Translations under genes and position numbers: made by a program | The notes under the pieces: generated by a model | The model's input: only the letters and a program-made list of their open reading frames with translations | Databases searched by the model: none | Told to the model about the DNA's origin: nothing | From: an uncultured Lachnospiraceae bacterium | GTDB taxonomy: Bacteria > Bacillota > Clostridia > Lachnospirales > Lachnospiraceae | Direction of reading: 5' to 3' | DNA: 10,658 bases | Assembly: GCA_902766845.1 (NCBI GenBank) | Contig: CACXFD010000115.1 | Span: 1 to 10,658, forward strand | Shown: piece after piece, positions 5,166 through 10,658 of the stretch | How the letters are laid out: the number at the start of each line of letters is the position of its first letter | Position numbering within the stretch: the stretch's first letter is position 1

Positions 5166-8100
5166 TCAGCGAGGGACCTCGACCATGATGTAGGCTTCGA
5201 TCGTATCGTCCTCCTGCAGATCGTTGAACTTGTCGATCACGATACCGCATTCGTAGCCGGCCGCGACTTCCTTGACGTCGTCCTTGAAACGCTTCAGGGA
5301 AGCCATGGAGCCCTCGAAGATCTGTTCGCCGCCGCGGCTCACGCGCACCTTGGCTCCGCGCTGGAACTTGCCGTCCAGCACATAGGAACCGGCAATGGTG
5401 CCCACGCCCGACGCCTTGAACAGCTGACGGACCACGGCATGGCCGATGACCTGTTCTTCGTAGATCGGGTCGAGCATGCCCTTCATGGCGCGTTCGATGT
5501 CCTCGATCGCCTGATAGATCACGTTATAGAGCCGCACGTCGACCTTCTCGCGCTCCGCGATCGAACGGGCCGTGGCGTCCGGACGGACGTTGAAGCCGAT
5601 GATGATCGCGCCCGACGCGCTGGCCAGCGTGACATCGGATTCGTTGATCGCGCCGACGCCGCTGTGGATCACCTTCACGACGATCTCGTCGTTGGAGAGT
5701 TTGAGCAGCGACTGCTTGACGGCTTCGACCGAGCCCTGCACGTCCGCCTTGACGAGCAGGTTCAGTTCCTTGAGGTTTCCGGCCTTGATCTGGTCGAACA
5801 GATCGTCCAGGCTCATGCGGGCACGGGTCTCTTCCAGGAGCTTCTCGCGGCCTTCGCGGATGAAGGTCTCGGCGAACGCGCGGGCCTCCTTATCCGTCTC
5901 GGTCTGGACCAGGATCTCGCCGGCGCCCGGGACCTCGGACAGGCCCAGGATCTCGACCGGCGTAGACGGCGTGGCTTCCTTGACCATGCGGCCGTGATCG
6001 TCCATCATCGCGCGGACCTTGCCGTAGCAGGAGCCGACCGCGACATTGTCGCCGACATGCAGCGTGCCCTTCTGGATCAGGACGGTCGCGACCGGGCCGC
6101 GGCCCTTGTCCAGCTTGGCCTCCAGGACCAGCGCACGGGCGCGGCGGTTCGGATTGGCGCGCAGCTCGAGCACGTCCGCGCTGAGCAGGATCATCTCGAG
6201 CAGGTCCGTCAGGCCTTCGCCGGTCTTGGCCGACACCGGCACGAAGACCGTGCTGCCGCCCCAGTCTTCGGGGACCAGTTCATGCTCGGCCAGTTCCTGC
6301 TTGACACGGTCCAGATTGGCGCCGGGCTTATCCATCTTGTTGACCGCGACGATGATCTCGACGCCGGCCGCCTTCGCGTGATGGATGGCCTCCACGGTCT
6401 GCGGCATCACGCCGTCGTCCGCGGCCACGACCAGGACGGCGATATCCGTCGACTGGGCGCCGCGCATACGCATGGCCGTGAACGCCTCATGACCGGGCGT
6501 ATCGAGGAACGTGATCTTGCGGCCGTTGATCTCCACCATGTAGGCGCCGATGTGCTGCGTAATGCCGCCGGCCTCGCGGTCCGTCACATGGGTCTTGCGG
6601 ATCGCGTCGAGGAGCGACGTCTTGCCGTGGTCGACATGGCCCATCACACAGATGACCGGAGGACGCTCCACGAGCGTCTCTTCGGGATCTTCCTCATCCT
6701 TCAGAAGTTCGGCGAGAACGTCGACCTTCTCCTCTTTCTCCGCGAGCACATCATAGCTGAGCGCGATGCTCTCGGCGGTCTCGAAATCGATCTCCTGGTT
6801 GATCGTGACGATCTTTCCTTCCAGGAACAGTTTCTTCACGATGGCGGACGGCTGGATCTTCATCTTCTCCGCCAGTTCCTTGACCGTCATGGTCTCAGGC
6901 AGCACGACGACCTTGATCTCGGGCTCCTGGTTCTCGGCCTTGGTCTGGACGAAATCCGCCTTGTTGGGACGCTTGCCGTTCCGCGTCTCTTCCTTGCTGA
7001 AACGGTCTTCCTTGCGATACCGGTCCTTGGAACGGTTGTCGGACCGCTTGGCCGACGGCTTGCCGCTTCCGGCCGGCGCCGGCGCAGCCGCCCCGCGGGA
7101 AGGAGCTCCGGGACCGCCTCCCGGTCCGCGTCCGGCCGCTCCGCGCGAGCCGGGTCCTCCCTGACCGCCGCGATAGCCGCCCTGGCCTCCCGCGCCGCCT
7201 TGACCGCCGCGATAGCCGCCCTGGCCACCCTGGCCGGCACGGTTTCCCTGACCGCCGCGGTATCCGCCCTGGCCGCCTGCTCCGCCCTGACCGCCGCGGT
7301 ATCCGCCCTGACCCGGACGGCCCTGGCCGCCCTGGCCGCGTCCGGCTCCGCGTTCACGGTTTTCGCGGGGACGGTTGGCTTCGGCTTCCTGTGCGCGCAT
7401 CAGCGCGACGCGGCGCGCCGCTTCCTCGCGCAGGCGTTCCTGTTCCGCCTTCTGTGCCTCCAGACGCGCCAGCTCGGCGCGCTCTTCATCGGTCATGCGC
7501 GGGACCACCGGTTCCGGCTCGGCCGCTGCCGCAGGCTGCGCGGGACGGACCGGCTCTGCCGGCTTCTCCGCCTTCGGCGAGGCGGCTGCTTTGGCAGGCG
7601 CTTCCGCCGCCTTTTCCGCCGCCTTTTCCGCTGCCTTTTCCGCTGCCTTTTCCGGTTTCTTTTCCGAAACGGCCTTGGCCGCTTCCTGCTGCGCTTTGGC
7701 TTTCGCCGCAGCTTCCGCCTCTTCCTGACGGCGGCGCTGCTCGGCGAGCTCCTCTTCCCGGCGGGCACGCTCGGCGGCGGCCGCGGCAGCGCGTTCCTCC
7801 GCTTCCTTCTTCTCCTGAAGGACGCGGCGGCGCTTCTCCGCTTCTACCTCTTCCACGGTCCGGGCGCCCTGCGGCACTCCGATCCGGCGTCCGCCGTAGG
7901 CGTTCCCACCCTGACCGGGACGGGCCGGCGCCTGGCCGGGACGCGTTCCCGGCTGGCCGGGACGCTGCGGCTGGCCCTGCATCGGACGGCGCTGCTGCGG
8001 GCCGCCCGGACGGCGGTTATTGCTTCCCGCGTTCTGGGAGCGGAATACGACCGACACGCGCTTCTTAACCGGTTCCTGCTTTTCGCCGGCCTTTGCAGCC

Positions 8101-8420
8101 GGCTGGACCGGCGCGGCGCCGCTTTCCGGCTTCGGAGCTTCCGGAGCCTTTGCGGGCGCAGGATTCTTCGGCGCCTCAGCCGGCTTACCGGCTTCCTGCG
8201 CTTTCGGAGCGTCCGCCTTCGGGGCCTCTTCCGCTTTTGCCGGAGCCTTTGCCGGTTCCGCTTTTTTGGCATAACGGCGGCGCAGCCTGTCTGCCGCCTC
8301 GTCCTCGACCGAACTCATCGTGCTCGACAGTTCGATCCCCTCTTTCTTCAATTCTTCCAGGACCTGCTTTCCGGTCAGTCCCAGTTCTTTTGCTATCTCA
8401 TGCACTCTTGCTTTCGCCAT
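5166..8420 (-). CDS. infB: Translation initiation factor IF-2, long form
   Basis: GTPase that brings fMet-tRNA to the 30S initiation complex and promotes subunit joining. At 1084 aa it is much longer than Bacillus subtilis IF2 (716 aa) or E. coli IF2 (890 aa). Residues 1-50 form an IF2_N helical domain (MAKARVHEIAKELGLTGKQV). About 51-490 is low complexity: an Ala/Pro/Lys/Glu-rich region, charged Arg/Glu coiled-coil-like segments, then a Gly/Arg/Gln repeat (about 357-447). A second IF2_N domain follows (about 508-560). The G domain has G1 GHVDHGKT (594-601), G2 GGIT (618-621), G3 DTPGHE (640-645), G4 NKMD (694-697) and G5 SAK (730-732). Domains II, III and the fMet-tRNA-binding C-terminal domain (C2) complete the protein, ending VEVPR. 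The start has AGGAGG overlapping the end of ylxQ. Shorter internally initiated isoforms are known in other species, but I see no convincing internal Shine-Dalgarno here. Confidence 0.98.
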   Translation of the reverse strand: MAKARVHEIAKELGLTGKQVLEELKKEGIELSSTMSSVEDEAADRLRRRYAKKAEPAKAPAKAEEAPKADAPKAQEAGKPAEAPKNPAPAKAPEAPKPESGAAPVQPAAKAGEKQEPVKKRVSVVFRSQNAGSNNRRPGGPQQRRPMQGQPQRPGQPGTRPGQAPARPGQGGNAYGGRRIGVPQGARTVEEVEAEKRRRVLQEKKEAEERAAAAAAERARREEELAEQRRRQEEAEAAAKAKAQQEAAKAVSEKKPEKAAEKAAEKAAEKAAEAPAKAAASPKAEKPAEPVRPAQPAAAAEPEPVVPRMTDEERAELARLEAQKAEQERLREEAARRVALMRAQEAEANRPRENRERGAGRGQGGQGRPGQGGYRGGQGGAGGQGGYRGGQGNRAGQGGQGGYRGGQGGAGGQGGYRGGQGGPGSRGAAGRGPGGGPGAPSRGAAAPAPAGSGKPSAKRSDNRSKDRYRKEDRFSKEETRNGKRPNKADFVQTKAENQEPEIKVVVLPETMTVKELAEKMKIQPSAIVKKLFLEGKIVTINQEIDFETAESIALSYDVLAEKEEKVDVLAELLKDEEDPEETLVERPPVICVMGHVDHGKTSLLDAIRKTHVTDREAGGITQHIGAYMVEINGRKITFLDTPGHEAFTAMRMRGAQSTDIAVLVVAADDGVMPQTVEAIHHAKAAGVEIIVAVNKMDKPGANLDRVKQELAEHELVPEDWGGSTVFVPVSAKTGEGLTDLLEMILLSADVLELRANPNRRARALVLEAKLDKGRGPVATVLIQKGTLHVGDNVAVGSCYGKVRAMMDDHGRMVKEATPSTPVEILGLSEVPGAGEILVQTETDKEARAFAETFIREGREKLLEETRARMSLDDLFDQIKAGNLKELNLLVKADVQGSVEAVKQSLLKLSNDEIVVKVIHSGVGAINESDVTLASASGAIIIGFNVRPDATARSIAEREKVDVRLYNVIYQAIEDIERAMKGMLDPIYEEQVIGHAVVRQLFKASGVGTIAGSYVLDGKFQRGAKVRVSRGGEQIFEGSMASLKRFKDDVKEVAAGYECGIVIDKFNDLQEDDTIEAYIMVEVPR
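7161..7313 (-). repeat. Gly-Arg-Gln repeat in the IF2 linker
   Basis: Four copies of a sequence of about 25 bp coding for QGGYRGGQG begin at about 7161, 7200, 7248 and 7287, spaced 39, 48 and 39 bp (13, 16 and 13 codons). The first two copies share the codons for Tyr-Arg (gatagccgcc on the plus strand) and the last two share a variant (ggtatccgcc). This suggests duplication of a two-copy unit. The repeats stay in frame within infB and encode a flexible, positively charged RGG-like segment. Confidence 0.85.
7609..7656 (-). repeat. 12-bp tandem repeat encoding EKAA units in IF2
   Basis: Four adjoining 12 bp units based on gccttttccgct (plus strand) at 7609, 7621, 7633 and 7645 encode consecutive EKAA units in the Ala/Lys-rich linker of IF2. 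The last unit diverges at its end. Because the unit is 12 bp, gain or loss of copies by slippage would keep the frame. Confidence 0.85.
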
Positions 8421-8424
8421 ACAG

Positions 8425-8745
8425 TCAACCTCCTGTTGTTCCGTCCGTCAGTAATGATCCGATCTGATCCGCAAAGCCCCGGTCGGTGACCGTTACGGCA
8501 GCGGTCTCCGCCCGGCCGATCGCCCGGCCCAGCTTTGCTTTATCTGCATAGAGAGTCATTGGTATGCGGTGATGGGCACACAGATCCGACAGCTTTTTCC
8601 TTGTGTTTTCGGAAGCGTCCGCGGCCGCGATCACCAGAACGGCCCTGCCGTCCCGGACCGCGCGCTCGGTCAGAAAGCTTCCGCTGCACAGCCGTCCGGC
8701 CTTGGCCGCCAGCGACAGATACGAAAGGACTTTATCCCTGATCAA
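8425..8745 (-). CDS. ylxQ: L7Ae/L30e-family RNA-binding protein YlxQ
   Basis: Small K-turn-type RNA-binding protein of the ribosomal L7Ae family, encoded between nusA and infB in most Firmicutes; its exact role is unsettled. From the proposed TTG start it has 106 aa, like Bacillus YlxQ (about 100). Visible family features are LSLAAKAGRLCSG, VLVIAAADASENTRKKL, the loop leading to KAKLGRAIGR, and VTVTDRGFADQI near the end. The frame is open to an ATG at 8772, but that start has no Shine-Dalgarno, lies deep in ylxR and would add nine residues (MRSRRRWFR) unlike the family. TTG at 8745 has AAGGAGAT 8 nt upstream. It overlaps ylxR by 14 bp, and its own last codons carry the infB ribosome-binding site. 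Confidence 0.88.
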   Translation of the reverse strand: MIRDKVLSYLSLAAKAGRLCSGSFLTERAVRDGRAVLVIAAADASENTRKKLSDLCAHHRIPMTLYADKAKLGRAIGRAETAAVTVTDRGFADQIGSLLTDGTTGG

Positions 8746-9010
8746 CCGGAACCATCTCCTTCGCGAGCGCATCGTACACCTCCGGACTCACCGCGGCGCC
8801 CAGCGCGTGTTCGAGCGCGTGGGAACGCGCCGCCTTCGCGAGGCACTCCGGCTGCCGGCACAGATACGCGCCGCGGCCGTTCTTACGGCCGGTCGCGTCC
8901 GAAAGGATCTCCCCCTCCGGCGTCCGTACGATCCGCATCAGTTCTTTTTTGCTCTTCATCTCGCCGCATCCGACACACCGGCGCTGCGGGATCTTTTTCT
9001 GTCCGCTCAC
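8732..9010 (-). CDS. ylxR: YlxR/RnpM-family RNA-binding protein
   Basis: Member of the YlxR family (DUF448), small basic proteins always found between nusA and infB. The Bacillus protein has been reported as a modulator of RNase P (RnpM); I rely on memory for this. The 92 aa product has the two family signatures: RRCVGCGEMKSKKELMRIVR (10-29) and GRGAYLC (45-51). Cys12 and Cys15 in a CxxC and Cys51 and Cys56 in a CxxxxC could form a zinc site, as in many clostridial homologues; Bacillus YlxR lacks most of these cysteines. The start is a GTG with AGGAGG 6-7 nt upstream, because the nearby ATG reads directly into a stop. It lies 21 bp after nusA and overlaps ylxQ by 14 bp. Confidence 0.92.
   Translation of the reverse strand: MSGQKKIPQRRCVGCGEMKSKKELMRIVRTPEGEILSDATGRKNGRGAYLCRQPECLAKAARSHALEHALGAAVSPEVYDALAKEMVPVDQG
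8754..8761 (-). promoter_or_regulatory. Ribosome-binding site deciding the ylxQ TTG start
   Basis: AAGGAGAT on the minus strand, inside the 3' end of ylxR, lies 8 nt before the TTG at 8745. No similar site precedes the ATG at 8772. This supports TTG initiation and coupling to ylxR translation. Confidence 0.7.
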
Positions 9011-9031
9011 CCCATACCTCCTGTATGGTCC

Positions 9032-10252
9032 TTATGCTTCTCCGGCTTCCTCCGGGACGCTTCCGTCTTCCGGAAGCTCCTCCGCGGGAGCTTCGTCGCC
9101 GAAGCTGTAATCCTCGTAATACTCCTCGTAGCCGGCGTAATCCTCGTTCATGTCCTCGGTATAGCCGATCTCATCGAGCAGGCCGGATTCGCGGGCCTGC
9201 GATTCGCTCTTGATATCGATCTTGTAGCCGGTCAGACGGGCCGCCAGGCGCGCGTTCTGGCCGCTGCGGCCGATCGCCAGCGACAGCTGGTAGTCCGGCA
9301 CGATGACCTGCGCGGTCTTCTCATCCTCATCCGCGATGACGACGATGACCTTCGCCGGGCTCAGCGCGTTCTCGATCAGGATGGCCGGGTTCTCGTCCCA
9401 GTTGATGATATCGATCTTTTCGCCGCGCAGCTCGTCCACGATCGCATTCACGCGGGAACCGTTCACGCCGACGCAGGCGCCGACCGGATCCACGTTGGGA
9501 TCGCGGGACCAGACGGCCATCTTGGTGCGGGAGCCGGCTTCACGCGAGATCCCCATGATCTCGACGATGCCGTCCCGGATCTCGGCGACCTCGTTCTCGA
9601 ACAGGCGCTTGACGAGTTCCGGATGCGTGCGGGACACCAGGATCCGGGGACCCTTCGTGGTGTCTTCGACCTTCAGCACGTAGACCTTGATGCGGTCCGT
9701 GGGCTCAAAGTGCTCGGTGCGGACCTGCTCGTTCTCGTTCAGGATCGCGTCGGCCTTGCCGAGGTTGACCGAGATGTTATGGCCCAGATAGCGCTGGACC
9801 ACGCCGGTCACGACCTCGCGCTCCTTGTCATGGTACAGATCATACATGACGCGGCGCTCTTCCTCGCGCAGTTTCTGCAGGATCACGTTCTTCGCGTTCT
9901 GCGTCGCGATGCGGCCGAAATTGCGGGACTTGATCTCCACCTGGGCGATGTCCCCGAGGCCCAGCGTGGGCTGGATCTTCCGGGCGTCCTCGAGGCTGAT
10001 CTGCTCGACCGGGTCCTCGACGTCCTCGACGACTTCCTTATCCATGATCACATGGTATTCGCCGGTCTCGCGGTTGATGTCCACATGGACGTTCTCGGCC
10101 TTGCCGAAATGCTGCTTGCAGGCCGTGATCAGCGAATCTTCGATCGCCTTGAAGATCACGTCCCGGCTGATGTCCTTTTCCTTCTCCAGAACGAGGAGAG
10201 CGTCCATGAGGCTCTCTTCGACTTCTTCTTTTTTGGTTCTTCTGACTGCCAT
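9032..10252 (-). CDS. nusA: Transcription termination/antitermination factor NusA
   Basis: Binds the RNA polymerase flap and the nascent RNA, and modulates pausing, intrinsic termination and rRNA antitermination. The 406 aa protein has the N-terminal polymerase-binding domain (about 16-135), an S1 domain (about 145-210), KH1 with GVNGSR (262-267) and KH2 with GRSGQN (328-333). After KH2 comes a strongly acidic Glu/Asp/Tyr-rich tail (about 354-406) in place of the acidic repeat domains of E. coli NusA. The ATG at 10252 has AAGGAGG but a rather long 12 nt spacer. The family start aligns better with Met16 (MDALLVLEKEKDISRD), which has only a weak upstream site, so the 15-residue basic/acidic extension may or may not be translated. 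NusA can autoregulate its operon in other bacteria; the hairpins in the spacer upstream would be a place for this. Confidence 0.97.
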   Translation of the reverse strand: MAVRRTKKEEVEESLMDALLVLEKEKDISRDVIFKAIEDSLITACKQHFGKAENVHVDINRETGEYHVIMDKEVVEDVEDPVEQISLEDARKIQPTLGLGDIAQVEIKSRNFGRIATQNAKNVILQKLREEERRVMYDLYHDKEREVVTGVVQRYLGHNISVNLGKADAILNENEQVRTEHFEPTDRIKVYVLKVEDTTKGPRILVSRTHPELVKRLFENEVAEIRDGIVEIMGISREAGSRTKMAVWSRDPNVDPVGACVGVNGSRVNAIVDELRGEKIDIINWDENPAILIENALSPAKVIVVIADEDEKTAQVIVPDYQLSLAIGRSGQNARLAARLTGYKIDIKSESQARESGLLDEIGYTEDMNEDYAGYEEYYEDYSFGDEAPAEELPEDGSVPEEAGEA

Positions 10253-10376
10253 CTTTTCCGGTGTCCTCCTTGGTCTGTGGTCTTGTCTGCAGCGAATGTA
10301 TGAAAATGCCCGTAGGCAGAATGTCCGTTATTTCCGGACGGCCGCCGCGGCCGGCGGTCCGTTTCCGTGGTCCGGA
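10253..10376 (-). promoter_or_regulatory. rimP-nusA spacer with GC-rich hairpins
   Basis: This 124 bp gap is the longest inside the operon. On the minus strand a hairpin at 10361-10335 has outer arms CGGAC/GTCCG, an inner GGCC/GGCC stem and a 4 nt bulge. The GTCCG arm (10339-10335) can instead pair with a downstream CGGAC (10327-10323), and another CGGAC lies directly after the rimP stop (10374-10370). No T-tract follows, so it is not a plain terminator. I see no convincing promoter. The nusA Shine-Dalgarno (AAGGAGG) is at the nusA end. Confidence 0.45.
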
Positions 10377-10658
10377 TCAGAAGTCGAGCGCCATCCGGAT
10401 CAGGGCCAGCGCGGAGCGCTCAAACGTCTGCTCCGTTCCGTCCTCGCGGCGGATGGTCACGGTCTGCGGATCGTAGGCGATCAGCTCGCCTTCCTGCTGT
10501 TTTTCCTGCGCGGATCCCTTATACAGGCGGATCTCGATCCTCTGTCCGACGGCGCGCGCAAAGTCGCGTTCTTTCTTCAGCGGCCGCCCGAGTCCCGGAG
10601 AACTGACCTCCAGGAAATAGCTGTCCTCGATCAGGTCCTCCCGGTCCAGCTCCGCCTC
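10377..10658 (-). CDS. rimP: Ribosome maturation factor RimP, C-terminal part (window edge)
   Basis: RimP binds S12 and helps early 30S maturation. Only the last 93 codons are in the window; the start lies beyond position 10658. Reading from the edge in frame gives EAELDREDLI, then YFLEVSSPGLGRPL, the family signature at the junction of the two domains, then the C-terminal SH3-like barrel (RDFARAVGQRIEIRLYKG to ALALIRMALDF). The usual signature is SSPGxxRPL with Glu or Asp at the variable position after Leu or Val; here it is Gly. It ends with TGA at 10379-10377. It is normally the first gene of the nusA-infB operon, so the operon promoter should lie outside the window. Confidence 0.95.
   Translation of the reverse strand, partial: EAELDREDLIEDSYFLEVSSPGLGRPLKKERDFARAVGQRIEIRLYKGSAQEKQQEGELIAYDPQTVTIRREDGTEQTFERSALALIRMALDF

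Noticed and set aside
7161..7313. The regularly spaced repeats as a CRISPR array.
   Set aside because: The copies lie in frame inside infB, the intervening segments are related Gly/Gln codons of 13-16 codon period, and no cas gene is present.
4722..8489. A 1255-codon open frame on the plus strand, antisense to infB, rbfA and nrnA.
   Set aside because: It mirrors infB, whose G+C-rich codon usage leaves few stops in the antisense frame. Its translation is Arg/Leu/Ala/Asp-rich with no domain, no Shine-Dalgarno or promoter is evident, and infB is certain.
8603..10303. A 566-codon open frame on the plus strand, antisense to ylxR and nusA.
   Set aside because: Shadow of nusA codon usage, with no recognisable motif and a composition typical of antisense translation.
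10335..10361. The GC-rich hairpin in the rimP-nusA spacer as a Rho-independent terminator.
   Set aside because: No T-tract follows the stem on the minus strand, and the genes downstream belong to the same operon. It is kept only as a possible pause, processing or attenuation element.

Overview
The window is a piece of a bacterial chromosome with roughly 60% G+C. All recognised genes lie on the minus strand, so transcription runs from high to low coordinates. The gene order rimP-nusA-ylxR-ylxQ-infB-rbfA-nrnA-truB-ribF, with the DHH phosphodiesterase nrnA between rbfA and truB, is typical of Clostridia. The very long IF2 N-terminus with Gly-Arg-Gln repeats (GGYRGGQGG type) and the consensus sigma-A promoters point to a G+C-rich Clostridia, probably Lachnospiraceae-like. 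The family assignment is inferred from protein style and has not been tested by phylogeny.

Layout in the direction of transcription: (1) 10658-1986, the rimP/nusA/infB transcription-translation operon. It holds rimP (cut by the window edge), nusA, ylxR (rnpM-like), ylxQ (L7Ae-like), infB, rbfA, nrnA, truB and ribF. The genes are tightly packed, with overlaps of 14, 14 and 4 bp at ylxR/ylxQ, rbfA/nrnA and truB/ribF. The one sizeable gap is the 124 bp rimP-nusA spacer, which contains GC-rich hairpins. The operon ends at a hairpin plus U-tract at 1922-1971. (2) 1902-569, a monocistronic unit for a secreted NlpC/P60 peptidoglycan hydrolase with two SH3b domains. It has its own consensus promoter, a WalR-like TGTWAH-N5-TGTWAH box around and just after the predicted +1, and a perfect 12-bp-stem terminator. 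(3) 545-1, an extended -10 promoter, a leader of about 105 nt, and the 5' part of rpsB (ribosomal protein S2), cut by the window edge.

The operon combines ribosome maturation (RimP, RbfA), transcription elongation and termination (NusA), RNA-binding accessory proteins (YlxR, YlxQ), translation initiation (IF2), nanoRNA/pAp turnover (NrnA), tRNA pseudouridylation (TruB) and flavin cofactor synthesis (RibF). This is core genome: I see no mobile element, CRISPR array, tRNA or rRNA gene, defence system or unknown gene cluster. The most interesting features are regulatory (the WalR-like box on a near-ideal promoter) and structural (the roughly 590-residue low-complexity N-terminus of IF2). No previously undescribed system is evident.
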